Assembly (NCBI GenBank): GCA_004026145.2
Contig: CP034992.1
Span: 15,169,205-15,233,204, forward strand
Direction: 5' to 3'
DNA: 64,000 nucleotides
Source of the DNA: Takifugu bimaculatus
Taxonomy: Eukaryota; Chordata; Actinopteri; Tetraodontiformes; Tetraodontidae
The notes beneath the pieces are model-generated. The model made no database searches, was not told where the DNA came from, and saw only the letters and a list, made by a program, of their open reading frames with translations. Positions 11,998 through 24,419 of this stretch are shown here, one piece after another. Each line of letters opens with the position of its first letter. The first letter of the stretch is position 1. A program made the translations under genes and the position numbers.

Positions 11998-12143
11998 ATG
12001 TGCTGGTGTGTCCTCTGAGACCAGTGGAACGGTTTGGTGATCTTCAACCAGATGAGTTGGCAGATTTATTCACCACCACTCAGAGGGTGGCTAACCTTGT
12101 GGAGAGGCACTTTGGCGCCACCTCGCTCACGATAGCCATCCAG
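11998..12143 (+). CDS. fhit: fhit coding exon (human exon 6 equivalent)
   Basis: FHIT hydrolyses diadenosine polyphosphates (Ap3A, Ap4A) to AMP plus ADP or ATP and is a HIT-family tumour suppressor in mammals. The exon is 146 nt. It follows ttggctcttcag and ends before gtaaaatg. The first two bases complete a His codon split by a phase-1 intron, followed by 48 codons starting VLVCPLRPVERF and ending IAIQ. These align without gaps to human residues 35-83. The split His35 and Gln83 of the substrate site are both kept, as is the PLRPVERF segment. There are no stops. The start-codon exon (residues 1-34) was not found in the preceding 12 kb and should lie upstream of the window. Confidence 0.95.
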
Positions 12144-13062
12144 GTAAAATGCATTTGCTCACACTGACAATCATATCTACCTCAGTTAGCTGACAGTTGT
12201 TGCATGCTAGCTCCATCAGAAGGAAATGAAGAGTTCAAAGTCCCAGTGAGGGTTGTTGCAAATCAGTCATGAGTACCACATCAAGGCTGGGGATGCTGGT
12301 AGGGGGTTACTGCTAAGGCTGGAATATGTCCAGCCTTAGCACTAAGTTGGAAAAAGTAACATCTTTTTAAAAAATACAAAAACATATGTCCACTGAACAT
12401 CTCTGCTCAGCATTAGAAACTACTTTATTTATATTAAACTAGACCAAAACACGCACATGTGTATGGGCCACATCCTTGTTTTTTTCCCCACACATTTGAA
12501 GCAAACAAGATTATGAAAGCTTCATAAAAAACAAATGATGCAAAAGTCTCGAGTCAGCAACCTTAAGGAATGGTGTTTTCAGTGCGCATCGGCTGTGCCG
12601 TCGTCCGATGCCTCTAAAGAGTGAGCGGTCCCTGAAACCTGAGCTTCTCAGACAGACTGAGTGATGGCCTGTTCTGCATAACTGCTTATATATATGCTAA
12701 TATCAAAGTAGCACATATCTGGCTCAACTGCCCTGTCAGGGAAAATTGTTTCACAGGTTAGGAAGGAGAAGAAGGAGAAGACGAGGAAAAGGCAGAATGC
12801 TCAGCTGGCTATGATTTCCTTGGACTAGGGAGGTGACAATAGGAAGACCAGCTTTGACAGCTCTGATGTCACATTTAACAGTGAAGTCGAAGCGTGGACC
12901 GGCCACGATCAACCCAAGCAGTAGCAAAAACAGTGTGTTTAGGTTGATGGCACAAATGCTGGAGTCCTCTCTGCGTCAATGCCATCAGATTTTCTTTAGT
13001 CTCTCGCCACTCAGACTCTTGATGTGTGTCAGCCCTTTTTATACTGTCCAATTAGCAGTCCA
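12144..13062. other. fhit intron, left part, unassigned
   Basis: Between the fhit exon and the Rex3/RTE-like LINE I see no coding or repeat signature beyond short homopurine stretches near 12760-12800. Confidence 0.5.
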
Positions 13063-15113
13063 GCAGAGCTGTCAACTGATCACCACCTGGTGGTGAGTTG
13101 GCTCTGATGGTGGGGAAGGATGCCGGACAGACCCGGCAAACCCAAATGTATTGTGAGGGTCTGCTGGGAACGCCTGGCAGAGTGTCCTGTCAGAAGGAGC
13201 TTCAACTCACACCTCCGGCAGAGCTTTGACCATGTCCCAGGGGAGGCGGGGGACATTGAGTCCGAGTGGACCATGTTCCGTGCCTCCATTGTTGAGGCGG
13301 CTGACCGTTGCTGTGGCCACAAGGTGGTTGGTGCCTGTCGTGGCGGCAATGCCCGATCCCGCTGGTGGACCAACAGTGAGGAATGCTGTCAGGCTGAAGG
13401 AAGAGTCGTATCGGGCCTTACTGGCCTGTGGGACTCCTGAGGCAACAGATAGGTACCGGCAGGCCAAGCGGAATGCAGCTACGGCGGTTGCCGAGGCAAA
13501 GACCTGAGCATGGGAAGAGTTGGGCCATGGAGAATGACTTTCGGACGGCTTCGAAAAGGTTCTGGACCACCATCCGGCGTCTGAGGAAGGGGAAGCAGTG
13601 CACTGTCAACACTGTGTATAGTGGCAATGGTGTGCTGCTGGCCTCACCTTGGGATGTTGTGGATCGGTGGAAGGAATACTTTGAAGACCTCCTTAATCCA
13701 ATCAATGCACCTTCCAGTGAGGAAGCAGGGCGCAGGGACCTGAGGACACTCCTTGGTGGCAGAGCTATTGTAGGGATGTCGTGGTTGACACGACTCTGCA
13801 ACATCGCGTGGACATCAGGGGCGGTGCCGCTGGATTGGCAGACTAGGGTGGCAGGCCCTCTTTTTAAGAAGGGGGACCGGAGGGTGCGTTCCAGCTATAG
13901 GGGGATCACACTCCTCAGCCTCGTTGGTAAGGTCTATTCAGGGGTACCGGAGGAGGGTCCGCCGGATAGTCGAACCTCGGATTCAGGAGGAGCAATGTTG
14001 TTTTCGTCCTGGGCGTGGAACCAACCAGTCCACATGTGTTTTGCTGACTTTGAGAAGGCATTCGACCGTGTCCCTCGGGGGGTCCTCCGAGAGTATGGGG
14101 TGTCGGGCCCCCTGATACGGGCTGTCCGCTCCCTGTACGATCGGTGTCAGAGTTTGGTCCGCATTGCTGGCAGTAAGTCGGCAGTGCTGGCAGTGAGGGT
14201 TGGTCTCCGCCAGGGCAGCCCTTTGTCACCAATTCTGTTCATAACTTTTATGGACAGAATTTCTAGGTGCAGTCATGGTGTTTAGGGGGTCCGGTTTGGT
14301 AACCTCAGGTTTGGGTCTCTGCTCTTTGCAGATGATGTGGTCCTGTTGGTGTGATCGGCCCATGACCTCCAACTATCGCTGGATCGGTCTGCCGCTGAGT
14401 GTGAAGCGGCTGGGATGAGAATCAGCACCTCCAAATCCGAGGGCATGGTTCTTAACCGGAAAAAGGTGGAGTGCCTTCTCCGGGTCAAGGAGGAGATCCT
14501 GCCCCAAGTGGAGGAGTTCAAGTACCTCGGGGTCTTGTTCACGAGTGAGGGAAGAATGGAGCAGGAGATCGACAGGTGTATTGGTGCAGCGTACGCAGTT
14601 ATGGTCCGTAGTGGTGAAGAGAGAGCTGAGCTGAAAGGCGAAGCTCTCGATTTACCGGTCGATCTTCGTTCCTACCCTCACCTATGGTCATGAGCTTTGG
14701 GTAATGACCGAAAGAACAAGATCACGGGTACAAGCGGCCGAAATGAGCTTCCTCCGTAGGGTGGCTGGGCTCTCCCTTAGAGATAGGGTGAGAAGCTCTA
14801 CCATCCAGGAGGAGCTCGGAGTAGAGCCGCTGCTCCTCCGCGTTGAGAGGAGCCAGATGAGGTGGCTTGGGCATCTAGTCAGGATGCTCCCTGGAAGTGT
14901 CACTGGTGAGGTGTTCAGGGCGTATCCCTCCGGTAGGAGCCTTCTCGGGAAGACCCAGGACACGCTGGAGAGACTATGTTTCTCGACGGGTTTGGGAATG
15001 CCTGGGGATTCCCCCGGACGAGCTGGAAGAAGTAGCTGGGGAGAGGGAAGTCTGGGCCTCTCTTCTTAGACCCGACCCCGGATAAGTGGCGGAAGATGGA
15101 TGGATGGATGGAT
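13063..15113 (+). mobile_element. Rex3/RTE-like non-LTR retrotransposon, 5'-truncated
   Basis: The segment begins inside the endonuclease-RT linker. It runs through the reverse transcriptase to a short GATG tandem tail (15095-15113), the tail type reported for fish Rex3 elements. It lies in sense orientation in a fhit intron, ending about 300 bp before the next exon. I place it in the RTE clade from the protein motifs and tail. The 5' boundary is approximate. Confidence 0.85.
13086..15085 (+). pseudogene. Broken Rex3/RTE-like reverse transcriptase ORF
   Basis: Coding similarity runs through three frames. Recognisable pieces are the WKEYFEDLLNP linker (about 13660), FKKGDRRV and SYRGITLLSLVGKVYSG (about 13865-13940), ADFEKAFDRVPRGVL (about 14045), VGLRQGSPLSPILF (about 14200) and the catalytic FADD box (14325-14336). 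A thumb and C-terminal region ends near 15085. Frameshifts near 13950-14000 and 14700, plus stops after 14280 and 14350, make it non-functional. The real protein is a target-primed reverse transcriptase with an APE endonuclease; most of the endonuclease is missing here. Confidence 0.85.
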
Positions 15114-15126
15114 TATCTTTGCCATC

Positions 15127-15140
15127 ACGCCCCCTAGTGG
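15127..15140 (-). promoter_or_regulatory. CTCF-like motif (minus strand)
   Basis: The minus strand reads CCACTAGGGGGCGT, matching 13 of 14 positions of CCASYAGRKGGCRS. It lies just past the LINE tail and 277 bp before a fhit exon. It faces the + strand motif at 73-86, a convergent arrangement. Binding is not shown. Confidence 0.35.
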
Positions 15141-15416
15141 TCACCTCTGTATTTGGATATTGTACAACCAACTGAGGGCCACATATTGACCTTCGTTTCC
15201 TCTTTATGTTGTGAATGTTTTATTTGAGGGCATGAAGAGTGTAATGAATAAAAATGTGTTGCAGAGAAGGATGTAAAGATCAGGGAAAAGAGAAGGGAAA
15301 CTGTTTTGTGATTGGAGGAAGGAAGTGAGGTCATCTGAAATTCAAATTCTGTCAATGAATTATTAATGTAAATATTTTTCCAGCTCTCACTAACTACCTC
15401 TTTCTGTCCCCACTAG

Positions 15417-15446
15417 GACGGCCCTGAAGCCGGACAAACTGTGAAG
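15417..15446 (+). CDS. fhit: fhit coding exon (30-nt micro-exon)
   Basis: A 30-nt exon follows tctgtccccactag and ends before gtgagcac. Its ten codons read DGPEAGQTVK, identical to human FHIT residues 84-93. Both borders are phase 0. This linker enters the histidine triad. It is too short for any ORF search and was found by matching the missing segment between the flanking exons. Confidence 0.95.
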
Positions 15447-17635
15447 GTGAGCACTTAATATTTAAGCACCTTTAAATATGTCATGAGGCCTTCACAACAG
15501 TTAAACACCATGAAATAATAATTGCGTTTGCACTGCTAAACTCTTGGCACAGCTGAATAATTTACACATCTCTTTCGAGGAGGTTTGAATATTTTTTGCT
15601 TTGCTTGGAGCCTCCGTATAACGCCTCCACTGGCTGCCTGGGGGTTGCAGGTTAATACGCAGAGGCGACACAATGTTACCAGTCTTTCACTACAAAATCA
15701 TTTCCCTCATCTCTACAGACAACACAGGTATTTCTCCATTTTAAACCCTAGTTCATTTCTTTTGTACACACTACAAACAAATGATCGATAAAAATCCCAT
15801 TTGACCTTTGACCAGAGCTGCATGTGTGGTCATAGTGTTTGTGCCACCATCGTCCATATCAGGCGCCTTTGATGGAGGTTTGAGGGCCACAGAAAGAGCA
15901 TGTTGTCTCTCCACAACAGCTGAAGTCAAATTCACTGTTTTAATATTTCATGTCAGGAGGCGACGCTCAGCATCCTGAAGCAAAGCACAACCTTGTTTGC
16001 TGGAATCATATTTTATTGAGTGTCTGATGAGTTAAGACAAAGATAAAAAGCTGATGGGATTAAATACAGGTAAAGCTGGGTCCACCCGCTCATTCATGCC
16101 TTCAAGCATTTATATTGCTGGAACATTTCAGAGCTGTATTGAAAGGGGTCCCATCCCAGCTGGTCACACACATGTCAGGCGGCATCATCTTGAGGTTGGT
16201 TGCTGCTACGATAGTTGTGTTTGACAGGGGCTCGGTTCCCTGAATGATGCTTTATTCAGCTGGTCTGAGCTGGTCGTTCAGCTGGTCTGAGTGAGCAAAG
16301 GGTCTGGAAGCAGAACAGAACTACACAAGCTGCGTAGTTTTGACGGTTGTGTGATCTCATGTGGTCTCACAGGATGTAGACACCCTCCCATGGATGTAAT
16401 TTACTTTACCTAAGTGGACCTGGGTTCTTCAGCAATGCTCACATCATTCAGACTGGTTATCAGGCCGGCTTGGCTGTTCCAGGCCCCTAAATCAGCTCCA
16501 AACTGCATTAACTCACGGGTCAGTTAGCACCACAGGCAGCCTATTCCTCCATCCGGCAGACCGTTCTCTGCCCTCCACCTCCTGTTAAAACGTAATCTTC
16601 AGCGTGTGCCCTGAGAGAACAATATCTGAGAGAACAAAGATCTTTAATCTTCTATTTTCACTACAGCCTCCATTTTTCTTCTGCACATTGTTGGGATGAA
16701 ATGGCTTCTCATCGGCGGTAAAAACAAGGTCAATGGCTGATGCTTTTTGGTTTTGCTTCAGCTCCTCACTTTAGCATTAGCATAATATCGGCTGCTCGGA
16801 AAGGTTCCGGTTAAAGAGTTCTCCTGGAGGACAGTGAGTGGAGGCAGTAACATTTCCCACCCAACCTTAACTCACTGGAACAATTTACATATTTTATCAA
16901 GTCCTTCTAACACAAAGCAGCTCTATATATGGAGAGCTGTCTGCTCTCTTTATGAAAACAGATTATCTTGGAGCATAAAGCACACCTGCTACAGTAGCAA
17001 CCCACCCCCATCGATCAACTGGGTTATTGCAATCAGTTGCCTCAACGCCAGCAATAAAAATGGCCCTCTGATTGAATGAAAGAGGCAAATGCACTCTTAT
17101 AAACTCACTGCCTGGAGTCTCACAGACACAAGACAAATCTCTGTGCTTTGAATGACAGGATTGGATTTTATTTGTGTCTTATGGAAAATACAGGCTGATT
17201 ATAGCGATTCATCATGTGCAGAGCTCTGTATACATCTGGCTGTTAAGTTGTTCGGTGACTTTCTGGCTCACAAAGGTGAGAACGTGTAATATCCATAGAT
17301 AATGTGGAAGAAAGGGGAATTTTCTGTCTGAGAAATGAGCCGTCTTGGAAAAGTCACATACCCTGTGAAAGGATTCTTCTCTTTAGCTTCAAATAGGTCC
17401 AGTGGACATCTGCTCTCATCCAGGAGGCTCCAGTTGAAACTAAATCCCTGGTTTTTATGTCCTGTGCCGTTCAATGGACGCTATGATTAGTGGTCATTTG
17501 CATTGTTAAGGGGCGTGGTCAGTGCATTGCTTTCAAGTCTTCTGCAGGTGTTGGCCACTGTAGGAGACACCGAGACATCCACGGTTCTGACACTGATCAC
17601 CTCCAGGACTTTTTTAGCCGTAGAGCCAACAGCAA
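15447..17635. other. fhit intron, unassigned part
   Basis: I see no repeat family, RNA gene or exon signature in this 2.2 kb. Open frames are short and isolated. Confidence 0.5.
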
Positions 17636-17685
17636 GTGATCGATCGATCAATCAATCAATCAGTCAATCAATCAATCAATCAATT
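17636..17685. repeat. (AATC)n tetranucleotide repeat
   Basis: About a dozen imperfect units. It matches the TCAA tail of the L2-type LINE on the minus strand and is followed directly by a solo LTR and then LINE sequence. Confidence 0.9.
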
Positions 17686-18125
17686 TGTTAGGGTCTGGGT
17701 TTTAACAGGACCCGAACGCAGGCAAGAACGCAGGGATGGAAAGTCCAAAAATTTAACCAACACAAAAACAGCAGTCCTCCTGGACTGCAGGGAAGCACAA
17801 GTCCAAACCTCTGGTGCCCACAGAGAGCTCCAGCATGGAGCCAACACAGGAGTCAGGTTCTGCTCGTTTCAGAGATCCAGCCGGATGGCATGAAGACCTC
17901 AAACAGGCAGGGGAACGCGCCAAAGACAAAAGACCAAAATATTCCAAGTCCAACAAAGTCACCAAAAACACCAAAATACTCCGACACTAGTAGGCAGGCG
18001 TTTAGTCCTTAAATAAGCGGCTAGATTGCTGAATGACTGCAGGTGCATCAGCCTTTGGCAGGAGCATGGCTCCACCACGCCCCCTGCAGAAAAAACCAAA
18101 CAACCCGAAATCCTGGACCCCAACA
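17686..18125 (-). mobile_element. Probable Ty3/gypsy-type solo LTR
   Basis: The 440-bp segment has near-complementary ends, TGTTAGGGTC at the left and GACCCCAACA at the right, in the TG...CA form. On the minus strand it has a promoter-like TTATTTAAGG and ends with the GCGTTCGGGTCCTG block common at the 3' end of fish gypsy LTRs. No internal gag-pol is next to it. I found no clear 5-bp target duplication: the flanks are an AATC repeat on one side and LINE sequence on the other, so the site has been rearranged. Confidence 0.65.
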
Positions 18126-18172
18126 GTTTTAAGTCTAATCTTAAAAGTAGAGATGTAATCAGCCTCCCGTGA
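18126..18172 (-). mobile_element. Short L2/Rex1-type LINE fragment
   Basis: The stretch from ttttaagtctaatc to cagcctcccgtg is nearly identical to the region at 42374-42417 in the better-preserved copy. With the AATC tract at 17636 it forms a LINE 3' end whose middle is replaced by the LTR. Confidence 0.75.
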
Positions 18173-18389
18173 TTACTGGTCATTGTTGCTACGGTTATTT
18201 TAACAGTTATTTTGCTCAAGAAGAAAAGGTTTAGGAGAAGACTAAAGGTCCTCCATGACATGATCCCACCTCATGGAGATCTTTCCATCTTCTGTTCAAC
18301 ACTCTTGATCCCTTATTGGAGTAGCAAGACAGAAGGAAAAACATATTTCCATTCTTACCCGCAAGCACTGATCAGCTGAACTTTTTTTT

Positions 18390-18999
18390 CTTTAAACTGT
18401 AATTCATCCAGGAAGGATTAAACAAAAGAAAAGCAAGAGAAAAATACCAATTAACATTTAGGTCGAGCATTGCCATCCCTTAGCTCAGTCCTCATAAGAG
18501 GAACATTGAATCTCAGCCAACTGTGGGCTCTAAAGTTATGTGTAAACCCTGAGCAGATGTATGAAGGCAGCTCACCTAGAAGAGCCTTTTAAATGAAAAT
18601 AAACCAGTGATGTTACCTCCAGCTAAGGATGGATCTTGAAGGCTGGACCTGTTATGAACCTCAAAGCAGCTTGCTAAATGGGGTCCAGTTTGGCTAGGCT
18701 GGACCAGAAGGGAGTACTATAAATAGTGTCTCCAAAGTCAAGCTGTGATAAAAATAAACTGGTGAATAGACACTTATGGGCAATAAAAGAAATCATGTGT
18801 TGAATTTGTAAAAAAAAGCTAACTGGAAATTGTAGAGACGTGATGTTTGAAATGTAGGCCCATTTCTATCCAGATGCCCAGATATGTGTTTATTTCTTTG
18901 CTTTAACTGCAGTGTGGACATGGAATTATGGTTAAAAATCATAATAATTTTTGTTTGTTGTTTTGTTTGTCCAGATGTATGTCATCAGCATACATCTGG
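18390..18999 (-). mobile_element. Possible degenerate LINE fragment
   Basis: The block looks repeat-like. On the minus strand it contains TATGCTGATGACATAC near 18979-18994, which would encode a YADD-type RT box, but no continuous protein similarity can be followed. The YADD site sits in a perfect 11-bp inverted repeat (18971-18981 with 18989-18999). The family is unassigned. Confidence 0.3.
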
Positions 19000-21102
19000 C
19001 AAGAGGAAAACTTCAACTGATCACAGATATTGTTGCCCAGTGTGAGGGTGAAGTTTTGTCACCCGTGCTGTTCTTCACTCTTATGTTATGACTCAGACAA
19101 ACCACGCAAACAACTGGAGTCCTTGCAAGGGAGAGTCGAGCAGCAGTTCAGGCTTCCTCTGTCAACTCTGCTCGTCTGCTGCTCGCTCGCCTCTTTTATT
19201 GGTGCAAACAGGGTATGTGTGAAACAGGATCTCACGACTCCTTATCTTTTAACTACTTCTCCCATCTTAACGAACAGGATAACTTCCCCCATCTTTACAA
19301 CTTCTCTTATCTTAACAAACAGGATACATCTGAGTGCTGGTTTCAGTTGTAAGCAGCTCCAGCACTTTTGTTAAACAGTCACATGTTCCTCTTTTATGAC
19401 CTCAAACACTTAAAATCTACACATCATAGCATTTAAACAATAATAGTAATGACAATAATTCTTCTCACACCAGAGAGGAAAAATAAGTTTGTGCTTTTTT
19501 GGAAATTTCTGTGAGGAAATTAAAACTAGACAAATGAAAACTAGCTGTTGCTGTCTGTGCAGGGTTGCTGATTTGAGAAGCCCTACAGATTTCTTTAGGT
19601 CCAGTGTTAGCCTGAAAAATGTTAGAGTAAAGCTAAACCCAGGCTTTGAGACAGGCAGAGCTAATGATTCACATGATTCCATCACCAGCCACCTGAGCTG
19701 AATCAAAAATGTGGTAGTTTTGAAATGAATATTAAATAACTTGGATAATTCCTTTTTAATAGCACAAAAAATATTATTTTGCTTTCATTTTTGAGAGACA
19801 CTAGCCAAGTCTTGGTTTGTCTTTCATTACAAACAGAATGTCCCTGGCAAATAATCACTCATGAGAAGAGTTTTTGAGCCATATTTCATTGCGGTGAGAT
19901 CAGAAAACAGCTGAAGCAACAAGTGCTTCCTCACGCTCAGTGTCAACACGGCACAGCTTGACTCGACAACACTCTTGGTGGTTCTACATCAGTATCGAGC
20001 ACCACTTCCAGGTGGGTGGGGTTGTCAGAGCAATGTAGTTCACACCTAAGGTAGCAGCAGTTGTTCATCTGGTCAATCGTAGCTTTGACAGACCAACATC
20101 AACATGATAGTTCCTACTGGGAATGCTTAGACGCCCTAGTAGGTACCAAAGACAAGTACCTACTCCCCCTTGGTACCGTGTTGGAAAAGCTTTCTAACTG
20201 TATCGAGTCGAGTTACGCCAATTAGGTCATAGTGGACTCTGAGAGAGCAGGATGGAGAAGATGGAGGTGCAGCTCTGCATACAAAAAGTTCAGTTTAAGT
20301 GTTCATAACCTTAACTAGAGGAATATTGGACCAATTAAGAACAGGATGTCCAGTCTAAAAGGTGTCTACCTGAAGCTGGACTACCGCAGCAACTCACTAT
20401 CTTCACAGTAACAAGGACAGACAAGATGGGACAAAGACACATCATCTGGAGCAATACTGAGCAGCTACAGAGAGGAACTGACTGATTTTTGACATTCTGC
20501 TGGTATTATCATCAAGTTTTATCAGCCAGAGTTTGAACCTTATCCAGCTCTGCAGGAAATGCTAAGTTTTGATTATAATGAGCCGCAGCGGCTTTGCTGC
20601 GTTCCTTCCCTCAATGAAGCTCAACCACATTGATTATTTGCTTCTCTGCATGGGTCAAAGATGAAAAGTAGACAATCAAAAATTACATTTTACTTAATCA
20701 GCAATTGCTTACAATTACAACAAGGTGATGCCATAATTATAAGATCCAGCCATCATTTAGTTAATTAATAATTGATGCTCAGCTGCAGTTCAAAGTACTA
20801 AAAAACCTGGAGATGAAGTGTTTGCTGTGAGCAAGGTTAAGGTTCATCAGCACTAAAGAATTTAGATATTATAATGACATTAATATAATGTTTACATTGT
20901 TTTATAAAGTTTAGTGATAAAAGGATGCATCAAGTAATCCAAACAGAATTGGGGGCCCCTGTTGGCTCATATTTACCACCAAAGAGACATTAAAAACGAA
21001 TGCAGGTTGGGCTTAAATGCATTGCCTGAGTATTGACTAAGAATGGATCTTTGATATCAGCCATTACTGGCATACTGTGCCACGCATGCACGGGCACCCT
21101 CA

Positions 21103-21170
21103 CGCACACACACACACACACAGGAACATACGCACACACACACTCTCTCTCTCTCTCTCTCTCTTTCTCT
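21103..21170. repeat. Compound (CA)n/(CT)n microsatellite
   Basis: CA repeats, an interruption, more CA and then about twelve CT units. Frames on both strands here encode only periodic TH or RE peptides. Confidence 0.95.
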
Positions 21171-22104
21171 TTTGAATACATCCATTTAGTTTCTTTCAGT
21201 CTTAATACCTGCAGGAGATGTGCCCTCCTGCTGGGGTATCATCTTGTTCTTCCTTTCATTTTGATTGTGCAAAAGTTGCAGTGAAGTGTACCAGGAACAC
21301 CCGACGTATGTTTTGGACCCAAAGACTACAGGCGGAGTAGGTTTACTCCAAAGTTTACAGCATTGCGAGGGAAACCAGAAAGGTTCCAAAGTGGCAACAA
21401 CCTGAAAGAGAAGTGGAGTCAAAAACTAAGGATGAAATGGAACAACCCCACTCCTGCAGAAGAAACCTGACCAGAAGAAGACCAGTGAAAATGTGGCTGC
21501 AACAATTATATAACTCGGTTATTATCCTGATAAATCCGTAAATTATCGATTTTAGCAACAACTTCTGCTGCAGAAGAAGTAGAGAGGACTCTTCTCCCAC
21601 AACCAACCAGCAGCCATGCAGTGAGGACCCAGCCTTCAGAAATCCCAAGATGATCAGAATGATCTGTGGCGATATGCATCTTTGACTTGTCCAACAAATT
21701 TCCAGTTTCTTGAAGAGCAGTTTTTAGCTAACATTACAAGTGGATGCTTCCAAGAAAATAAAAGGAAAGCTCCTCTTTCCACCAGCCAGGCTGTAAGTCC
21801 GTCCTCCTCATGTAATAGTTTTTACAGCATTGGAAGTGAACCTGAACAACTTTGTTACTTTGTGGGATAAGCACCTCAACCCTTCACCCTGAAGTCTCCA
21901 TTTTGAGCCTGAGGACCTCCTCATTTTAGTAAACTATCAATGTGCTCAACTCCTGCATCAGCTGCTCCTGTCAGAGTCCTGACAAACGTTAGTCCTGAAG
22001 GTGATTTGAGTGTATGTTTCACTTTTCTTCCTTTCAGTCAGTTTTGTCATTTTACTAGCACCATTTTTTTATGGTAGAATGTTGATTTGAACCTGTGAGG
22101 TTTT

Positions 22105-22187
22105 GTCTGCCTGTCTGTCTGTCTGTCTGCCTGCCTGCCTGCCTGCCTGCCTGTCTGCCTGCCTGCCTGTCTGCCTGCCTGCCTGCC

Positions 22188-22230
<43 letters not shown>
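22105..22230. repeat. (CTGT/CTGC)n tetranucleotide repeat
   Basis: About 31 tetranucleotide units in blocks of CTGT and CTGC. The blocks suggest C/T transitions spread by slippage. Confidence 0.95.
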
Positions 22231-23554
22231 GTTGTATCTTTTATCTCTGACCGACTAGAGGTCAGAGACAAGTCTCCTTTACTGGAGACAGTTTTGTTTG
22301 GGACGTGAATTTGGGTCCTGTAGACATTTCCACACATGCTTTGCAGCACCTGTAGCGTTCTGCAGTCCTCATTAATGCCAGAGTTTAGCACCCTCTTCTG
22401 GTCTAGAGAAGTCCAGTGAACAGACGGCAAATGGAGGAATTTGCTTCATTGGCTTCACTGCCTGTGTCCACAACATTAGTTGTTTCTGCAAGGACTGACA
22501 ACATCTGTAGATGGAACACGTGCAACAAACCTAAAATAGAAATCAGTTACACGTTTTGGTAATTTTCTTTAATTAACATTAAGACTTCCTCCCACTGTGT
22601 CATCGTCAAATTATAATACGTTCTAAAATTACCCTTAGATAGAAATAGAACTTGTCGCTAGGGAGTCATTCACATGGTCCATTTTATTCAAATATCATTT
22701 GGAAGTTGTGAGATAAACAGGCTCTGCTGCTTTTGTTCACCTTCAGAAATTCTCTGACAGCTACACTAACCTGGTAAAGCTGATGTAACATTACAGTATG
22801 TAAACTACCTCAATGCGTACAAAAGCCATACAAGAAGGAGCAGATGGAGTATCCTCATCCATCAGGGAGGGAGGAGGGGTGTGCTGGAGTCTTGGCTGGT
22901 CCCTGGGTGAGTGGGGGAAACACACTCCAAACTAGTCATCAATCATTCAAGTTCCTGAACTTTCAAACAACTGAATAAATTGAGTTTGAACCCACTGACC
23001 AAAAGAGGTGAAAGCCGACCCAAATCGGAATAAATCCGTGTGGCGTGATGATTCTATCACTCTAAAGCAGCAGCACATGTGGACACAGGTGGTGAACTGG
23101 AGCTACCCATCTCCACAGGTGAGCCCATCAAAGCTGGTCTTTGCCTCAGACTTTAAAATCAGTCTATTGCTGCTACACTCAGTGCTACACTCAGCACTGA
23201 ACCTTAGTCAAGCCTTTAGCACCCTTGGGGAATCCTACTGTAGCAGGACCCTTAGCAGTGAGCTAAATTAGCTGCACAAAAGGTGTTGAAAGCTAATATG
23301 CCCTTTATTTTTGATTCACAATGGCTGACTTCTCATCAAACCAGACCACACCAACAGGGTTCACTTACAGGGAGGAACCGCATCCTGAGGGGATTCCCCC
23401 ATATGAGCTGATCCTCCTGCTGATGGACAAATGGGTAAAGGAGGGGGAGAGTAGGAAAGAAAAGAACAACAAACACACATGTCATACATGTAACTACATT
23501 AACTGTAAAATTGCAGAATTAAAACTGAGGTGGTCAGTAGGTCAGAGGTCAGAA

Positions 23555-23590
23555 CCCCCCCCCCCCCCACACACACACACACACACACAG
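23555..23590. repeat. C14 run followed by (CA)n
   Basis: A homopolymer of 14 C leads directly into CA repeats. This is a likely assembly or length-variable site. Confidence 0.9.
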
Positions 23591-23799
23591 ACACAGACGT
23601 TACAAACACACACTCAAGCACAGAACTACACTAAATAAGGTGTTAATCACAGCAATAACTGACCTATAAAATGCAACCATGAACCCAACAGCCTCATTAA
23701 TAATGTGGTCGCTCAAGGTTAGCGGCTCCTGTTCTGCCTATTAGCATTAGCTTAGCATAATGAATTAGTGACCCCAAACTTTACCACAGAGGAAGCTAT

Positions 23800-23905
23800 T
23801 CATCTTCCTCTTAATATAGAGGGGGCGTCATCCTCCTGCACCTTGACAGGGAGTCAATTCCACAGCAGGGGTGCTGACAGCTGAAGGCTCAAAGACACAC
23901 TTGAG
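23800..23905 (-). mobile_element. Eroded L2/Rex1-type LINE fragment
   Basis: The segment catcctcctgcaccttgacagggagtcaattccacagcagggg tracks the cctcccgtacctggacagggagctggttccacagcagggg region of the other copies, with many substitutions. It is therefore an older insertion. Confidence 0.6.
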
Positions 23906-24419
23906 GCTAAAGAATAGATCATCCAGATCATACTCCTACAAATCTGCATTTCCTTAGCAGAGGTAGATCTTTCTCTTCAGTTGTCGGTGGACTCTGATGA
24001 CCTGATAGGTTCATTGTGTACAACATTGTGTCCATCATTCATTGCCTTTGAAAGGTTTTCCCCATAAGTGCCTGTGCAGGTTTGTAGCTCGGAGCAGCTC
24101 CACCTCATGCTTGTCTTTATGTGTTGACAGCTGTTTGGAAAATGGTCAAGGTTTACATTCTTCTTGCAAACGAACTATCAACACCACTAAACTATGCTGC
24201 CCAGTTTTATGATGGGTAAATGATTATATTATCCCTAACATCTAAACTAATTCTAATATAAAACAGGAACATATACAAAAAACAGAAAAATATTTGGAAG
24301 AGCAAGTCAAAGTTAACCATAAGGACAGTAGCGGGTGGGGAGAGTCAGATGACTCCCTGGTGTTGAAAGTGTCCTCAAATGCAGCGCTACTAAACTGTTA
24401 CCTTGTCTTGTTTTTACAG

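Larger units (their letters stand above)
19000..23799. other. fhit intron with microsatellites only
   Basis: Apart from the simple repeats listed separately I see no gene. A block at about 19960-20215 with gactcga and tcgagtcgag motifs may be an eroded MITE but lacks clear paired ends. Confidence 0.45.

Noticed and set aside
19960..20215. hAT-like MITE with tcgagtcgag motifs
   Set aside because: Short inverted matches near the ends, but no continuous terminal repeats or target duplication.
22047..22430. 127-codon ORF rich in TDRQ and AGRQ
   Set aside because: A by-product of the CTGT/CTGC repeat on the minus strand.
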